The translations under genes were made by a program, and so were the position numbers. Positions 13,501 to 27,100 of a DNA stretch of 62,405 nt are shown piece after piece. A model generated the notes under the pieces. It was not told the origin of the DNA and did no database searches. It worked only from the letters and a program-made list of their open reading frames with translations. This DNA is from Chromera velia. Lineage: Eukaryota; Sar; Chromeraceae. Where the stretch lies: the NCBI GenBank assembly GCA_018398765.1, contig JAHBMJ010005876.1, forward strand, positions 1-62,405. Reading direction: 5' to 3'. How positions within the stretch are numbered: the first letter of the stretch is position 1; each line of letters starts with the position of its first letter.

Positions 13501-15059
13501 GAGAGCCTCAGAATTGCAGCCTTCAGTGGGCCGTCGGGGGCGAACACTGCTGGTGAGATTGCGAGTCTTCTCTCCACTGGGGAGGAATCTAAAGGAGGTG
13601 CTGCATTGGCCCTGCATTCTCTGCGCTTCTCTGTCACATCTCCTTTCCGCAAAGCCGTGCGGAAACGCGAAACTCCAGAGAACCCGCTGAAACCCGACGC
13701 TGCAGCTCTCCGACAAGGGGGCGAGGCGGAGACAGGGGAAACGTTGGAGCTGACCAGATTGGGGCCTTTTGACCTGTCTCTGAACGTCCAGTCGGTCAAT
13801 TTGATGCTCGACCAGAGAACGTCGCAACCCGTAAGTAGCAAGCAAGGTAGCGAGTAGTGCCTGGAATATGTGTGTTGCTGCTGCGATGACTTCTAATCTT
13901 CTGGTGAAGAAAGCAACCGGAGGTTCTACAGTTCGGTGCAGCCTTCAGGACAATTTCGCTTTCTTTCCTGTGGGTTTTTGACTGGTGGATGCAAGTTTCT
14001 GCACTCTTCTTCTGGAAAGAGAACAATGCTTGACTGTGCTTTCTTGTAATCGATCGATCCCTGCAGCTCTCTCTGGCGCTGAGTGGTCTGTACAAATGCT
14101 ACCTGCGCTCCCAGGAGTTCGGACTTGGAGTTCGTAGACAGCAGGCATCTGAGTGGGCAGGCATGGTCCAGAAGGTCTGTCTGTCTGCCTGTCTGTTTTT
14201 CTGTATGACTGTGTGTCTGTCGGTCAGTCAGTCCGTCGGTCGGTCGGTCGCCGCACCAATTGGACAGTCGTTGTCTTTCTCAAAACTGTGTGTCGAGTAG
14301 TTTACGAATCGGGTGGCTCGATGAATTGCTCTCAAATATCAAAATCGGCAATTAAATGAATGAATGAGTGAGTGAAAGGGTGCCTGCCTGCCTGCCTGCA
14401 GTTGTTCCAAGCGGGTGCTCTCCAGCAGGCAATGTTCCCAGACCTTCAGGCGTCGTCTATGGGGGCGCACCCAGGTTCTGCTTCTGCTGCACCTTTCCTC
14501 TCTCAGAGCCTGAGACCCCCACAACAGCTGCAACAAAATGACCACCCCCCCACACGACGCGCTGCCTTCGTTCAGCAAAGATCGTTCCGCGTCAGTGACC
14601 CTTTATCAGATTACTCAACGCCCAGGAATCGAATGTCCAACGCCCCCGTACCCCTGACGCACTCGGGCAGATTCGACTCCACCTTCCGGGAGTTCCGCTC
14701 GGGTCTTCACCGGACTGCGAGCAGAGTGCAGCAGCACGAGAGAGATCTCCAAAGGGAAAGGGAGCGAGAAAGAGAGATGTACCCTGAGGATGTCCCCGTA
14801 CATTCACCCCACTGCCAGTGTGCACGGGCTGGTCGTCGTCTCCTTCACACTTTTTTGACGGACGGCGCTGAGGAAATCGGATGGGGAGCCTTCCTTTTGC
14901 AGTCAAGACGATATGCAGGATCCGATAGCTCATGGTCAGTCAGTCGGAAAGCCGACAATTGGTCGGTGCGTGAATAGACTCTTGTCCTCCGTCGCATATC
15001 GCAACAACAGGCAGCTGAAGAATGCTTCACGTCATGCGCGCGCTCTATGATCGCTGTGT

Positions 15060-15128
<69 letters not shown>

Positions 15129-18100
15129 CCGACCTTTTTGTCTCACTACCAGCCTACAGATTGCAATCCATCAGTGAATGTTGCACGGCCCCTCCTTTCT
15201 CTTCTTCGCGCTTCTTCTCTCTTTTCATCTTCGAGGTGGTCGGTCTTCTCTCATTCTCTGGTGCACATGCATCTCTGCAGGCATCTCCCCCTCCGAGCTT
15301 TCGGAACTTCCGCGGCTGCTTCGACGCCTGCTGCAAGTCAACCAGCTCGCCGGGCGTCGGTGTTTGACAGTCACATCAGTGCGCCCGGTGGGTCAAAACA
15401 GCCTGCTGCGGTCAAGTCCCTCAGCTGGCATCAATGGGCGGACGTTCCGAGCAAAGGAGCGGACGGGTCGGGATCAGGAGGGGGATCCAACTCGCTTCTC
15501 AGGGTCCGTTTTGTGCTCGGACAAGTAAGCATATCGATTGCACACCCGTTATCTCTGAAGGAAGATACAGATGAGAGCGGACCCTCGGGGGGAAGTGCGG
15601 GCCGACCGCCGGGACTTCCGAAGACGCCTCCCCCTCCCCCAACGGCCAGAAGGTCCTCGTTGGTTGCGGGAGGGGGCCCTCGTCCTCAGGCTCCATCTCA
15701 GCAGCCTTCATTCAACAGACGGATCTCCTTCAGTGCGAGCGAATGGGAATTCAAGCCGCCCACCAACAGAAAAGCCTCCATAGCAGAACCGAACATTGAA
15801 AAGAAGGAAGAGGCCTCTCGCGTACTTGCGCTCTCTCGGCTTTCTCTGAACACTGTCGAGCTTGATGTTTCCCTCCTTCCCTCGAGAGGTCTGGCTACAC
15901 TCTTGGAGCTGGTTGTGACCAGTGCAGGTACAGGAACACAGGAAGGCGAAGGGGCAAACAAGCAATCTTCCCCGACAAATGCCAAGCGTTCACTCAGTCT
16001 GCAGAAAAGTTCAAGCGCAGAAAAACCGCAACCGCCGACGGACAGAAAAAATGAGCACCTGCTTGTCCGCCCAAAGGACACTGCACGACTGACGACAGGC
16101 AGTATTGCGGTTGTTCTCTCCCCCGGGTTCCAAACTCCTGTCGTCGAGCTTGCAGAATTTATTCAAGAATTCGCAGTCGGAATGGACTTCGGAAACAAAC
16201 AACTGCTGCAGCATGCCGAGATGTCTGAGGAAGTCCGTGACACTCGGGCAAAGGAAACCGCTGCAGGCATTCACGGGGGTGTTCCGGGCAGAGGATCCCG
16301 AAATCCTTTGCAGATGATCTTTGACGGCCAGAAGACGGCGATGTCCTCCAGCGGGCAAAAGGGCAGCGGGGCACCCCGGCAGAAGGGGAGTTTTCACAGG
16401 ATCCTCTCCCACATGAACGAAGATCACCAGCGTCCGGCTTCCGAAAAACACGCCACCCACTGGCAGAGCGACCTGGAAATCTTCCAATTGATCATAGAGG
16501 AGGTCCTTGCAGACATCTCCTGTGAGCTCGGCTCTCTGAGCGTCCTTCTTCTTTCCTGCCCCTCCTCATGCCTGCTTGCCTCCAATACCCTTGGCTCAGG
16601 AAGAACGTGGCAGCTGCCGCCCTTGATTCAGGCCGAAGGCTTAGGAGGTGGTGTCGCAGGGAAAGGCTTAGGCCACTCCCCCCCCCTTCCCATTCGTAGC
16701 AAATCGAAATTGAATACGGACACGGAGAGAACAGGGAAAGATGAGGTCCCCTCTCAGGAGGAGGTGTGGGGGAAGTCCTCGGAGAGTGTTCGGGAGCTCA
16801 GGGGGATCCTCCGAAGATCGCAGCCCCTTCTTTTTTTCTGTGGGAGCAGATTCTCTCTGAACAAAAAACCCCATGCAGCAGACGGAACCACGGGAGAGTC
16901 TGCGTCTCTGAAGATTGAGGCGGCAGCGCAGAGCTGGCAGGCCACATTCGATGCGGGACTCGGCAAAACGGGATTTGGCCCCTCCCTGTCGGGTTCTGAA
17001 ATGAAGCTCTGTATCAGTGCAAGCTTCTCCAAAGATCACACCTATGGTCTCTCGCTCAGTGTAGACGCAGGTGGGGGGTCCGTCATTTTTCCGCTCTTCC
17101 TTCTTCAACCAGTGCTACTTCAACGAGTAGCATGGATTCTGGAAGGCTGGCCGCTTGATAAGAAGACCCTCTTATCAGCTGAAAGCACAAGCGATGATGA
17201 GGGTGATCAAAAGTCAACGATCAAAACGGGGGCTCGAATATCAGCAGCCGGTCTCTGGGGGGGGCGCCCTGATGACCCCGCCACATCGCCCCACAAAGGT
17301 CCCCGACTTGCAGAGAACCCAACATTGACTCCCAGCAGAAATGCCCTCCCTTTGTCCCTTCAATTGAGAGCTTCGCTGAAATGCTCTCGTGAGTGGACGT
17401 CTGCGGTCTTTATGGACGCTTGTGACTTCTTCTCCTACGTTGTTCAGGGTGCTGATTTTGATTCCAAAGCTCTTTTGATCCCCCGTCTCTCCCTCTCCAG
17501 AGATCATTTCAGAGGAGGGGACTACTGGAAAGACCTGCCGACCACACCCCGTCATGAAATTGCATATGGAGGAGGAGGCAAGCGCCCCCAGATGTTCAAA
17601 TGGGAACGGGAGGGGGGCAGACCTCAAGACGCAGCGCCCCACTCTGCATCCTCACTTGCGCGGATTCTGACTGACTTTGACTCTTTGAAGGAGCTCACAG
17701 TGGAGTTCTCCGTGCCCCATCACGTTGTTGCTCTGCAGTCCTCAGCCTCGATACAGAGGAAAACTCCAGAACTGCAAACACGACCAGAGACTACTGCTGA
17801 GGGTGTGACTGCAATTCCAAAGGGTCTCCCTGCAGGCTGTCGATGGCAAGCTTTGTCTTCACTCCAGGTTGGGCTCACTGCCTTGAAAGCCAAGCAGCAG
17901 CCGCTGTCTAACCTCAAGCCTGCATTCACACAGAAGGCGATGGGAAGGGCCTTGCAGGAGGCGGCTGCTTCCGCTCAATCAGACGGCGAGCTGCGTCTTC
18001 GTCTGAAAATGGGGAGGTTCGATTCGTCCTTTCAGGTCGAGCGAGAACTTTCCTCGTTCGTCTATGCAGTAAATAAGTTGGCGGGAGTGCTCCACTCTCT

Positions 18101-21100
18101 TCTCGTACCCATAGCAGGACAGGCGCCCAACCCGGCAGATACACTACGCTCTGCCGCTTCTACAAGTGCTTCATTCAAACCAGGAGAGACAGGTGGGAAC
18201 CCCTTCACGGAAAGCGTCGGAGGAAAGTCGCCTATCTCTCCATCAACAGGAAGCTTCTTCAATGCCTCCTCAATCATGGCATGGAAGATCAATGCACAGC
18301 TTCGCGCAGAGGGATTTCACCTTTGTTCCTATTGGACCGGCAGTCGCCTGGAGGCAAGCGCAGATCCTGCTGAGTTGCAGTTGGAATTCATCCTTCCTCC
18401 TCCTCCACCGCGCCGTCCATCGGATCGGGGGGATCGACAAGAAGTTCCTGACAACATTGGGGTGGACAGGAGCAGTCTCAAGTTGTGGGGAAAGAAGTTG
18501 CGGAATTTCAAACTTAAGGGATCCGTTGGTGCTGTCTGTACAAGCATCAGCGAGGACAACCTTCTCCAACCGCCGGCAAAGATCAAAGGACGGACGGGAA
18601 TTTCCATCCGTCTCTTAGAGCCTCCGCAGGCATCCACGGCAGAGATCTTTCAGAAAAGAACGCCAACCGGGGCAGGATCAGGAAAAGCGTTGATGCCGTT
18701 GCAAACAAAGTCCGATGGCCTGTCCTTCAGCCTCGAAAATGCCAAGTTGAACGTCGAGGTGTTCCGACAACAGGCAGTGGTCACCCCTGAGATTTTGGAG
18801 TTTTTCTCTTTTCTCTCGACAGACTTTGAGGCTTTGCATCGCATTGTCTTGGGAGCCTCGGCCCATGCCGCAGCGGTTACTGGGGCAGGGGGGGCAGAGC
18901 CAGGGGAGTTCCCCGGGGGGGTCGTATCTCCAGGACTTCTCACAAGAGAGGGGACCCGAGACGACACCGCAACCTGCGGCCAGAGCGGTTTCAGTGCCAC
19001 TCAGGACCTATCCCGGTCCATTCTACCGTTCCTGAATCCCAAGTCGCCCCCCCGCAGCTCCTCTCGCATCAGTCTCGGGAGTGCAGTCGATGAAAGCACC
19101 GTCTTGCCGGCTGAAGGAGATGGAAGTCCCGTGAATCCCGGTGGCGCTCCGAGAGGCAGTTTGAAGTTTCTGGAGTTTGACCTCCCTGTGGACATCTGTG
19201 TACAGGTGAAGGCCGCCCTGCTCATGTGTCCCTTCTCTCGGGGAGTCGCCGCTCTAGGTATCTATGAAAGAGAGAGAGCAATGGGTGTACAGGCAAAACA
19301 GGCACTCCAGCTCGATCTGACAGCCCCCAAAGTACCAATGCCTTCCCCCACAACCCTTCGTATGAAGTCTTTTGACGCACCTTCACCCTCCAAAAATCCC
19401 GAGACAGACATGAGGCGCCAAGGAACGAAGAAAGGACTGGCACGCAGAGAGAAAAGAGCCACTGTCCACACCAACGCTGGACCGTCCACTGATGGGGACT
19501 CTACAGCCCGATCTCTTTTTGGCGGTCGGGCAGAGTCCCCGGATCCTCCAAGAAAGCCCACAGTGCCACAATCGGTATCACTTGCTCTGCAAGAAATCCG
19601 AGCAACTGTGCTTCCTTCGACCCTTCTTCAGGCAGGAAACAGCCCAACCGTTTGCGAGAAGAAGTTTCTTTCGATCTTCGACGATGTCTGGAACCTCCCT
19701 TTAGGCTCAAGGTGTAGAAGTGTATTGGCAGTCTCCATTCTCCAACTTGAGGCAAAAGCCGAAATCTCTCGCCTTCCGAAAATGCTTGTGAGCGTTCACC
19801 CTTCGGGAGAGCCTCGAGAGAGTATGCTTGCCTCTACTCGCGTTTCCTTTGCTGCGTCTGAGCACAGCGTGGCTCTCGGGGGTAGACCATCACTGGCCAG
19901 AGGTCCCCGCGGTGCCGCTGCCTCTCATTTCGACACAAGAAGCAAGGGCTCCCCCTCAATCCCTGACTTGACCCCTGTCTCTCCGGCTGGAGCGTCGGAG
20001 TGGGGAAGCATGGCGGATGCGGGGGGTGCCCCTCAAACCACACAGAGGCGCAGTAAAATCCGAACAGGCATCAAGCTTGCTGGCTTGACCGCCTTTCACA
20101 AATTCAGGGAGCTGCATCGTCGCCAAAAGAAGAAACGAACCCTCTTTAGAGTCCGAGGCGAGCTCACAATCAAGCAAGCAGACTCCTACCTTGACTTTGA
20201 GAGTCTGCTTCTGCTTAGAAAGATGCTCCAACGTTTCCATAGAGTTGAAACAGGGGGTGGTGCAAACACAAATACCAACACAGGAACAAGTGCCGCGAAT
20301 CTCGGGGGACCTCACCCGGCTTTTCAACGAGCTGGAACTTCAACGAGAAAGTTTCTCCTCCAGAGTGCAGCTCAAAGCTACCACCCACTTCCAGATAGAC
20401 ACTCAAGACACAATGCATCCATCGCATCCCAAGCCACATCCCCGGCTGCCCCCCCGACGCCAGCTGCCTCCAGGAAGACCCAGTTGGTGCCACTCGATCT
20501 TGAACTTTTCCTGCAGCTTCCGCAGATTGCTGCCACTCTACGATCCAAAGCAACAGAGCAAAGCGCTACAGTTACCACGAAGATCCCAGAAGTTCCCGCC
20601 ACAGCGACAGCAGTCCCCGGGGCAAGGGACGGACCGAGGCGCAAGAGCCTCACCCATGCGGCGGATTTTGCAGGGCTTTTGTCCATGAGGGGCGCTGCCA
20701 AAGCACCCTTGTCAATGGACGGGGGGGACGAAAGACTTCTCCCTTCTTCACTCGGACGGAGCAGCCCTCGGGCTGTGGACCTCCTTCGGTTTCCCCGCAT
20801 GGCGTTCTGCATAGTGCACAAGCCTGCAGGGATGGAATTGTCGGAGAAGAAAGCAAAGGATGGAGACAAGGGGGCAATGGTCACAGCGGGAGATCAGCAG
20901 AAAAAAATCCGGCAGAGGCCTTCCCTTTTCCTCTATATTTCAGTACCGGCTGTTGAGCTCAAATTGTCAGCAGCTTGGGTTCGTTTCTTCATCCTCGTCA
21001 GCACCAAGCTTGGCAGACCCGACAGCAGAGCTGCCGCGGCGGCCAACGCCAAAAATTCCTCTTCTAACACCCCCCTTCTCAGCCAGAGAACCCCGTTGGA

Positions 21101-24100
21101 CCGCCAAAGGGGAGATTCAAAAAGGGACTCCGGCTTCCTTTCCCAAAAATCGGGCGTGTCATCGCAGGGCCTTGTTCCTGCAGAGGGGGGAGCCTCAGGG
21201 GGAGAGCTGCTCGAGGTCACTGTTGTGGGCACCTGCAGTAGCATTAAATTTCATTTCGCGATTGCCACAGGGGGCAGTAGGAATGGAGCTTTTGACTTGG
21301 ACATGGAGAAACCGTTGCGTTTGTCATTCACGAGTGGCAAACACATCTCCTCCTCTGAAAGCATTTCCATGGCAACCGGAGGTAACGACATGCCCGAGAG
21401 TGGCCCCACTCGGGCTGTGCGTGCCCTCCAGGGTTCCTTCTTCCTCTGTCTCCGGGGGATCAGGGCGGCAATCCACTACGGTGACTCGCTCCTTTTCCGG
21501 GCGTCTCTCGGCAGGGAGAGTCGGAAAGACGGGGGGGAACGGGAAGAAACCATTGTGTGGGAGGATGAGAAGGGCAAAGACAGCAAAGGAGTATCGGGGT
21601 TGCGATTTTTCTGTGGGTCCGCTTTAGGTATCTCTCCTGACGATCCGCTCGCGAAGCACCTCACCGTGCTTCTCCAGATGAGTGAGTTCACCATCGATCA
21701 ACTGAGCGCCCGGAAGCTCGGTGATCTTCTGCTTTGCCTCGTTGCACTCGAGGATATAGGACAGCAAGTGGGAGGTGCTGGTGGTGGGAGCTCCCAACCA
21801 GCCTCGGCACAAAAGCAGCCGGATGCACAAGCAAAACAACAACCGGGGGCTGGCCTTGCCGTGACCAGCCTCACACAGACTCCCCTCCCACTGGCCCAAT
21901 CAGACGTCCACCTGCTCAACGAGTCAGTGTGGCAAGGAGCACCCACACCCCCGCAACATGCTGCTGCACATGACTCAAACTGGAGCATTCTGGGGGGTGA
22001 AAATGTTGCAACAGCTTTACAACGACGGCAGAAGCCTGTCGTGTTTCTGTACGCAGAGGCCCGACGTCTGGCAGTGCGTCTGGTCCTCGATGCTGCCTCC
22101 GCCCTCTACCCGCACGATTTGGTCTTCAAAGTCCGCAAAGTCGAATTCGACGTCTACGGTCAGCCGTCAACCTTCTTAATTGAAGTTTTGCTCTTGCGAG
22201 TCTTCGAACCTTTCATGCTGAAGGAAGCATCTGGATTCTGCATAAACTTTTCTCTGTGCCTGCTTCAAGCTCTATGAATTCGTAGACGCATCACTTTTTG
22301 CATTCTTCAATCGATCTTCAGATCGAGATGCACGAAAAGCTGCCCGCTGTCATTTTGAAGTCATCACTGCCGCGCTTTCCTGACTTGCTGCAGACCCTGG
22401 TCGGTCTCCCGTCGGTACGAGGCAGGACAGGCTGGAGGTGTACTCTCGAATCCTCGACTGTGCTCTTGAGGCGCCTGGCCGTCTTGGAGCAGGACGGGAT
22501 CAAACTCCCAGCTGTGACCTCAGCGCTGTCATTCAGTTGGACTCTCTGTGCGGTGCGTGCACGGTGCAGCCGGACTGCGACTGGAAGATCACGATGGAGA
22601 GGAACCTCAGACAGTCGAAAGCCTTCAGACAGCTGACGACTCGGCGTCGCCCTTCGTCCTCTGACTCGGATAGGGGGTCTTTGGACAACGAGGGGGAGGA
22701 TGCAGGAGGGGGTCAGCAGGAGGATCCAGAGACCGACGATGAAGTTGACAGCCTGGCTGACAGCGACAGCACGGGAATTGACACTTCCGAAGCTGAGGCT
22801 GAGACGCCAAGATCAGCAGGGGACCATTCACCTGCAACTTCCTTCGAGAGTGCACAAGGGACGTTAATGCCGTCCCAGAGAACTCCGAAGTCGGGAAGGA
22901 AGAGGAGGTCGTGGACGTCGCAAAACAGCAGAACGTTGACACGTCGCGCATCAGAGATGAATATGAAGATTGCAAAGGCAATGCTCCCTGCGATGCGATG
23001 GGAAACAAGTGAGTTCAGTAGTGAGAAAATCGGGAGTAACCAATTGACTGTGAGAACAAAACAACGAAATCATGAAGTTCTTTTGTTCATTTGTATTGAA
23101 ACCTTGCCGCAATATTTTCCTGTCGCTTTTCCGTCGTCTCGTGATGAACACGTGTTCCACCCTTTTAATTTAATTCTCTTCTTGTTTTACTTTTCTGTTG
23201 CTGCAGAGTTGAATGGACTCAGAGTGTGGGCGTTTCACAGAGAGGACGGGGAACACAAACCTCTGATGGACTTCGGTCTCAAAGCGGTTGTGCTGGACTG
23301 CTGGGAGATGCCCTTCCTGCCTGTTCTTTTGAGAAAAACGGGAGGGGAGTCCGAGTCGGGCTCAGACTACTCTAGCTATTCAGGCACACACTCATCCATC
23401 ACAGACAAAAGCTACTCCTCGGGGAGATCTTCCCGTGAGAGCGGCTCCGGCTCATCGGCTTCTGTCCTCTCTGCCTCATCAGCATTGGAGGATTCATTAT
23501 CCCAAGAAGACAGGGGAGCGGGTCCAAAGAGATCGGAAAGCGGCACCTCCAAGAGTGGACTCCAGAGTGCGAGGGGAAGAGGTGGGAGTGAAACGAGCAA
23601 CAGTAGCAGCGCAAGTGCCAGCGGAACAGAGGGGGAGGACCTCGGCTGGCAGACCGGGCCCCAGAGAGGCTTCTCTAATACTTCAGGTCTGGAGCCTCTG
23701 AATGCCCTGGGGGAGGGTGAAGAGGGTGAGAATGCAACAGTAGCAGTTCCGACAGACGGAGAGGGGCCGAACGGAGATGGGGAGGATGGCAGTAGAGGTG
23801 ACGAGGGAAGGCTAACAACTTTGCAAGGAAGTAGAGCTCTAAGCAGAAGTTCTGGGGGAAGGGGAAGTGCAAACCCTACTGTCTCAGCTGCCCCCTCTGG
23901 GTCAGAGTCCCCCAAACCTAGTTCGGGGGGAGACGGATCCAGCCAGACAGGTGCAAACAGCACAGACAAGGAAGGAGGAGACGGCGCGGCTTCCTCAGGC
24001 ACGCCATCGGAAGGAGACGGGGGGAAGGATTCAGGAGAGTCTGCTGGGTCCTCTTCTTCTTCCTCTTCTTCCAGTAGAGACTCCTGGTTGTTTCACCAGA

Positions 24101-27100
24101 GTGGAAGGGTTGGAGGATTCGGACATGAGGGTCCTTCCTTTCCTGGAGGGAGACGTCTGGGTGATCAGAAGGATGGGCTGTCTGTTGTGAATGGCCTCTG
24201 TCCTCTTCACACACCCTCACAGACCCATGGAAGTTTGAGAATTGACTCGCCACATTTGTGGCTAAAGCCTCAGGCTCTGTACTACGGTGTGATGTCCTTC
24301 ACACAAACCGCGCAGTTCATCACGGCTCTAGAGGAAACAGCGTTTGTTGATGCTGTGCAGAATTCAAAAGAGCAGAAGGAGAGAGAAGCCAAAGAAGGGG
24401 AATCGGGGTCAAGAGAGGTGGAAGGAATCAACTGGGACGGAGACACAAGCGATGAGAATTCCAGTGATTCTGAGGGGGATCAGATGTCCGATGACGATGC
24501 AGGTCAAGGAGAAGGGCCGTCTGCAGGGGAAGAGACGCAAGGAGGGAATGGTGACAAGCTTCTCCCTTCACAAAAGCGCCATATAGGACAAGGGCTCACA
24601 GACTACAACGAGAATGGTGGTAGGGGTTCTCTAGAGCATGGGGGGCCCGGCCAAGGTCTAGTCCCTTGGCAGGCCTGCTCGCTGAGTTCGAGGAGGGTCA
24701 AAGGTCAGATTCTTCTTCAGATCTTCGATCTTTCAGTTTTTGTGCATTCCAGCACAGAAGCCAAAACCGACCCCCGGTTTGTCCACAGTGCTTTCTCGCT
24801 AGGAGAAGCAGAGCTTGTGCTCAAAACAGACCCCCAAAGAGACCCTGCGTGGGAAGAAAGAGCTTTCCGGGCCCGACTGATAGAAGAGGCACCCTGGTGG
24901 ACTTTGGGATTGACAGAGAACCAAAACAGCCGGCGGGCAGATAAGGAAGGGTCTCAGCAGCAGCAGCACCCCTCTCCTGCAGCAGCAGTTCAATTTGGTC
25001 GTCGCAAGTCGATCTGGTTTTCCACCCTCGGTGCTGCCGACCGATCGTTTTCTGAGATCATTCAAAAGAGTGATCGACCAACAGAAGATGACTTCTCCCC
25101 TGTCTCTGTCGATATTTTCCCCCTCACTCTTCGACAGGGGCGTCACTCCGTCTCTGCTGTTCTAAAGAAATCCCAAAATCTGATTATGTCGACAGACTCC
25201 GAGGGAGGAGATGCGAATGAAGAGCTACGGCTTCAGATCCCTCCGCGACTTCCCCATCAAATGAGGCACATCGAGTTTGTCGTGCGAGGTTGCCAGCTCT
25301 CAAAGCTCCCTGTTCCCCTGAGCTCGATAGGAAGCCTTCACAACGCGCGAAGCCTCACAAAGAAAACATCCCACATCGAGCTGGCAGACATTCTCGCCGA
25401 GATTCAAAGACACCAGAGAGGTCAGGTGACGGTCCCCGTTCCCGTCAAGACAGCAGCAGACTCTTCGGTGGGGGCTGCGGTCGTGGAACCAGGAGGAGAA
25501 GAGGCACCCGCTCCCACATCAGCCTTTTCTGTCCCCGAGGATCCCTTCAGCGCCGCTGCAAGTGCTGCTGCTGCAGTATGCAAGAGCCATAACGTTCTTC
25601 TTATTCCGGTGGTAAGCGTCGAATTGAGGGCAAAGGAAACATTCCGGGTTAAGCCCAAGACGGTTGACAAGGATTCGATGGGCAATCGGCCGAATGACAG
25701 GCGTGCGTCAGTCTCGACTGCTTTGGGCACCACGACCCTGACCGCAACAGACCCCGGCTCGGCATCCATCGGCACATCCCCTCACTTCCCTGCAGACTCT
25801 TCGGGGTCTCGGGGGGCGTCTACCCAGCTCCTCTCCTTGCCTGAGCAGGCAGCAGTGGGTGGAGGGGGGGCTTCTCTGACACCCGCATCTCTGAGTACCG
25901 GGATCTCAGCAGGAAGTCCGATGCACCCTTCCCCCTCGATGCTGCCCTCTCCCGGGATGAAGGGGCACGGGGGGGAGTCGAATGGAATGGAATTGAGCGC
26001 TGCAAAGGGAAGGGATCATGACTCCTCTCCCGGTATCCAAATCGGGTCCTCCTCTCTTTCCTCCGGCCTCTGTCTGTGGTCAATCATCGAGTCAGGTGTA
26101 GAAGCGAGACTCGCAGAATGGAATGCAAAGAGGACCAAAACAGAGAGAGAAAAGGAAAGGGGTGTAAATTCGTTGTCCTCAGAAAGAGGAGGGGACAGAG
26201 GGAGAGGAGCTGGAAGAAGCAAGCAGGGTTCTTCTGGAAGATCCCAAGGAAAAGAGGTATCAGAGGGGGGGGGTAGGGACAAGAAGGGAGGACAGGGAGG
26301 ATCACTGGTGCACACCCAATCAGGAGGGGGGCCTTCGGGGTCATCTTCTGCATCTTCCGGTCTCCTTGGATTGTCTGACCTTGAGTCAACCAAGGTCGGA
26401 AGCCACAGCCACCTGTTGGCTTCTACTCCCGTTGACTTTTTGCCGTTTGTCCCTCTGGAAGTCCATTCCAAAACTGTCTACAAGTTTATTTCTGATTTCG
26501 AGAAGCAGCACATTGCCGTCAGTGCAGACATCCAAATGTACACTGACCTCAAGGCACTTGTAGACAATCTCAGCCAGAGCATCACAGACGCGTTCGCACG
26601 CACAGCCCCCCAACCCCCTCAGTCAGATAAACGAACAGCGTCAGTTGCATCTCCGGGCGCCATTCCGGCAATGGGCCACATCGGGTCCCCCGGGGCTGCC
26701 TCCTGGGAGCTTACCCCTAACCTGACCCTCAATCATTTGCCGATTGCGACCCTAGGTCCCGGGTCAATCGATGTATCTGGCCACTCGAACATTCCAGAGA
26801 CTCTCGCTCTCTCTCCAGCCGCGTCAAGCACGCTATCCCCCCTTGCGACTTTGAAACAGAAAATGGAGACGCTCTCCCCTGCTGACCGAAGAAGATTTCG
26901 CGAACGGCTTCTGCACGTCGTCTCAGACAGAGACCATCTCTGGCGGCTCTCTGCTCAACTCGCCCGCCCGCTTGACGCACGCATCCCCCTTTCTCTTCTA
27001 TTCCCTCCCCTCTACGCTCCAGTCCAACCCAGCCGAGCGCTTCCCCTCCCCAGGAGACCCATCCTGGACCAGTTCCACCACATCCTCATGATCGAGTTCG

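Noticed and set aside
15060-15280. Upstream extension of the 2,405-codon frame including (CVCV) and (RERE) residues
   Set aside because: This is TG/AG microsatellite in the intron. The acceptor CTCTGCAG at 15280 begins the coding part in the correct phase.
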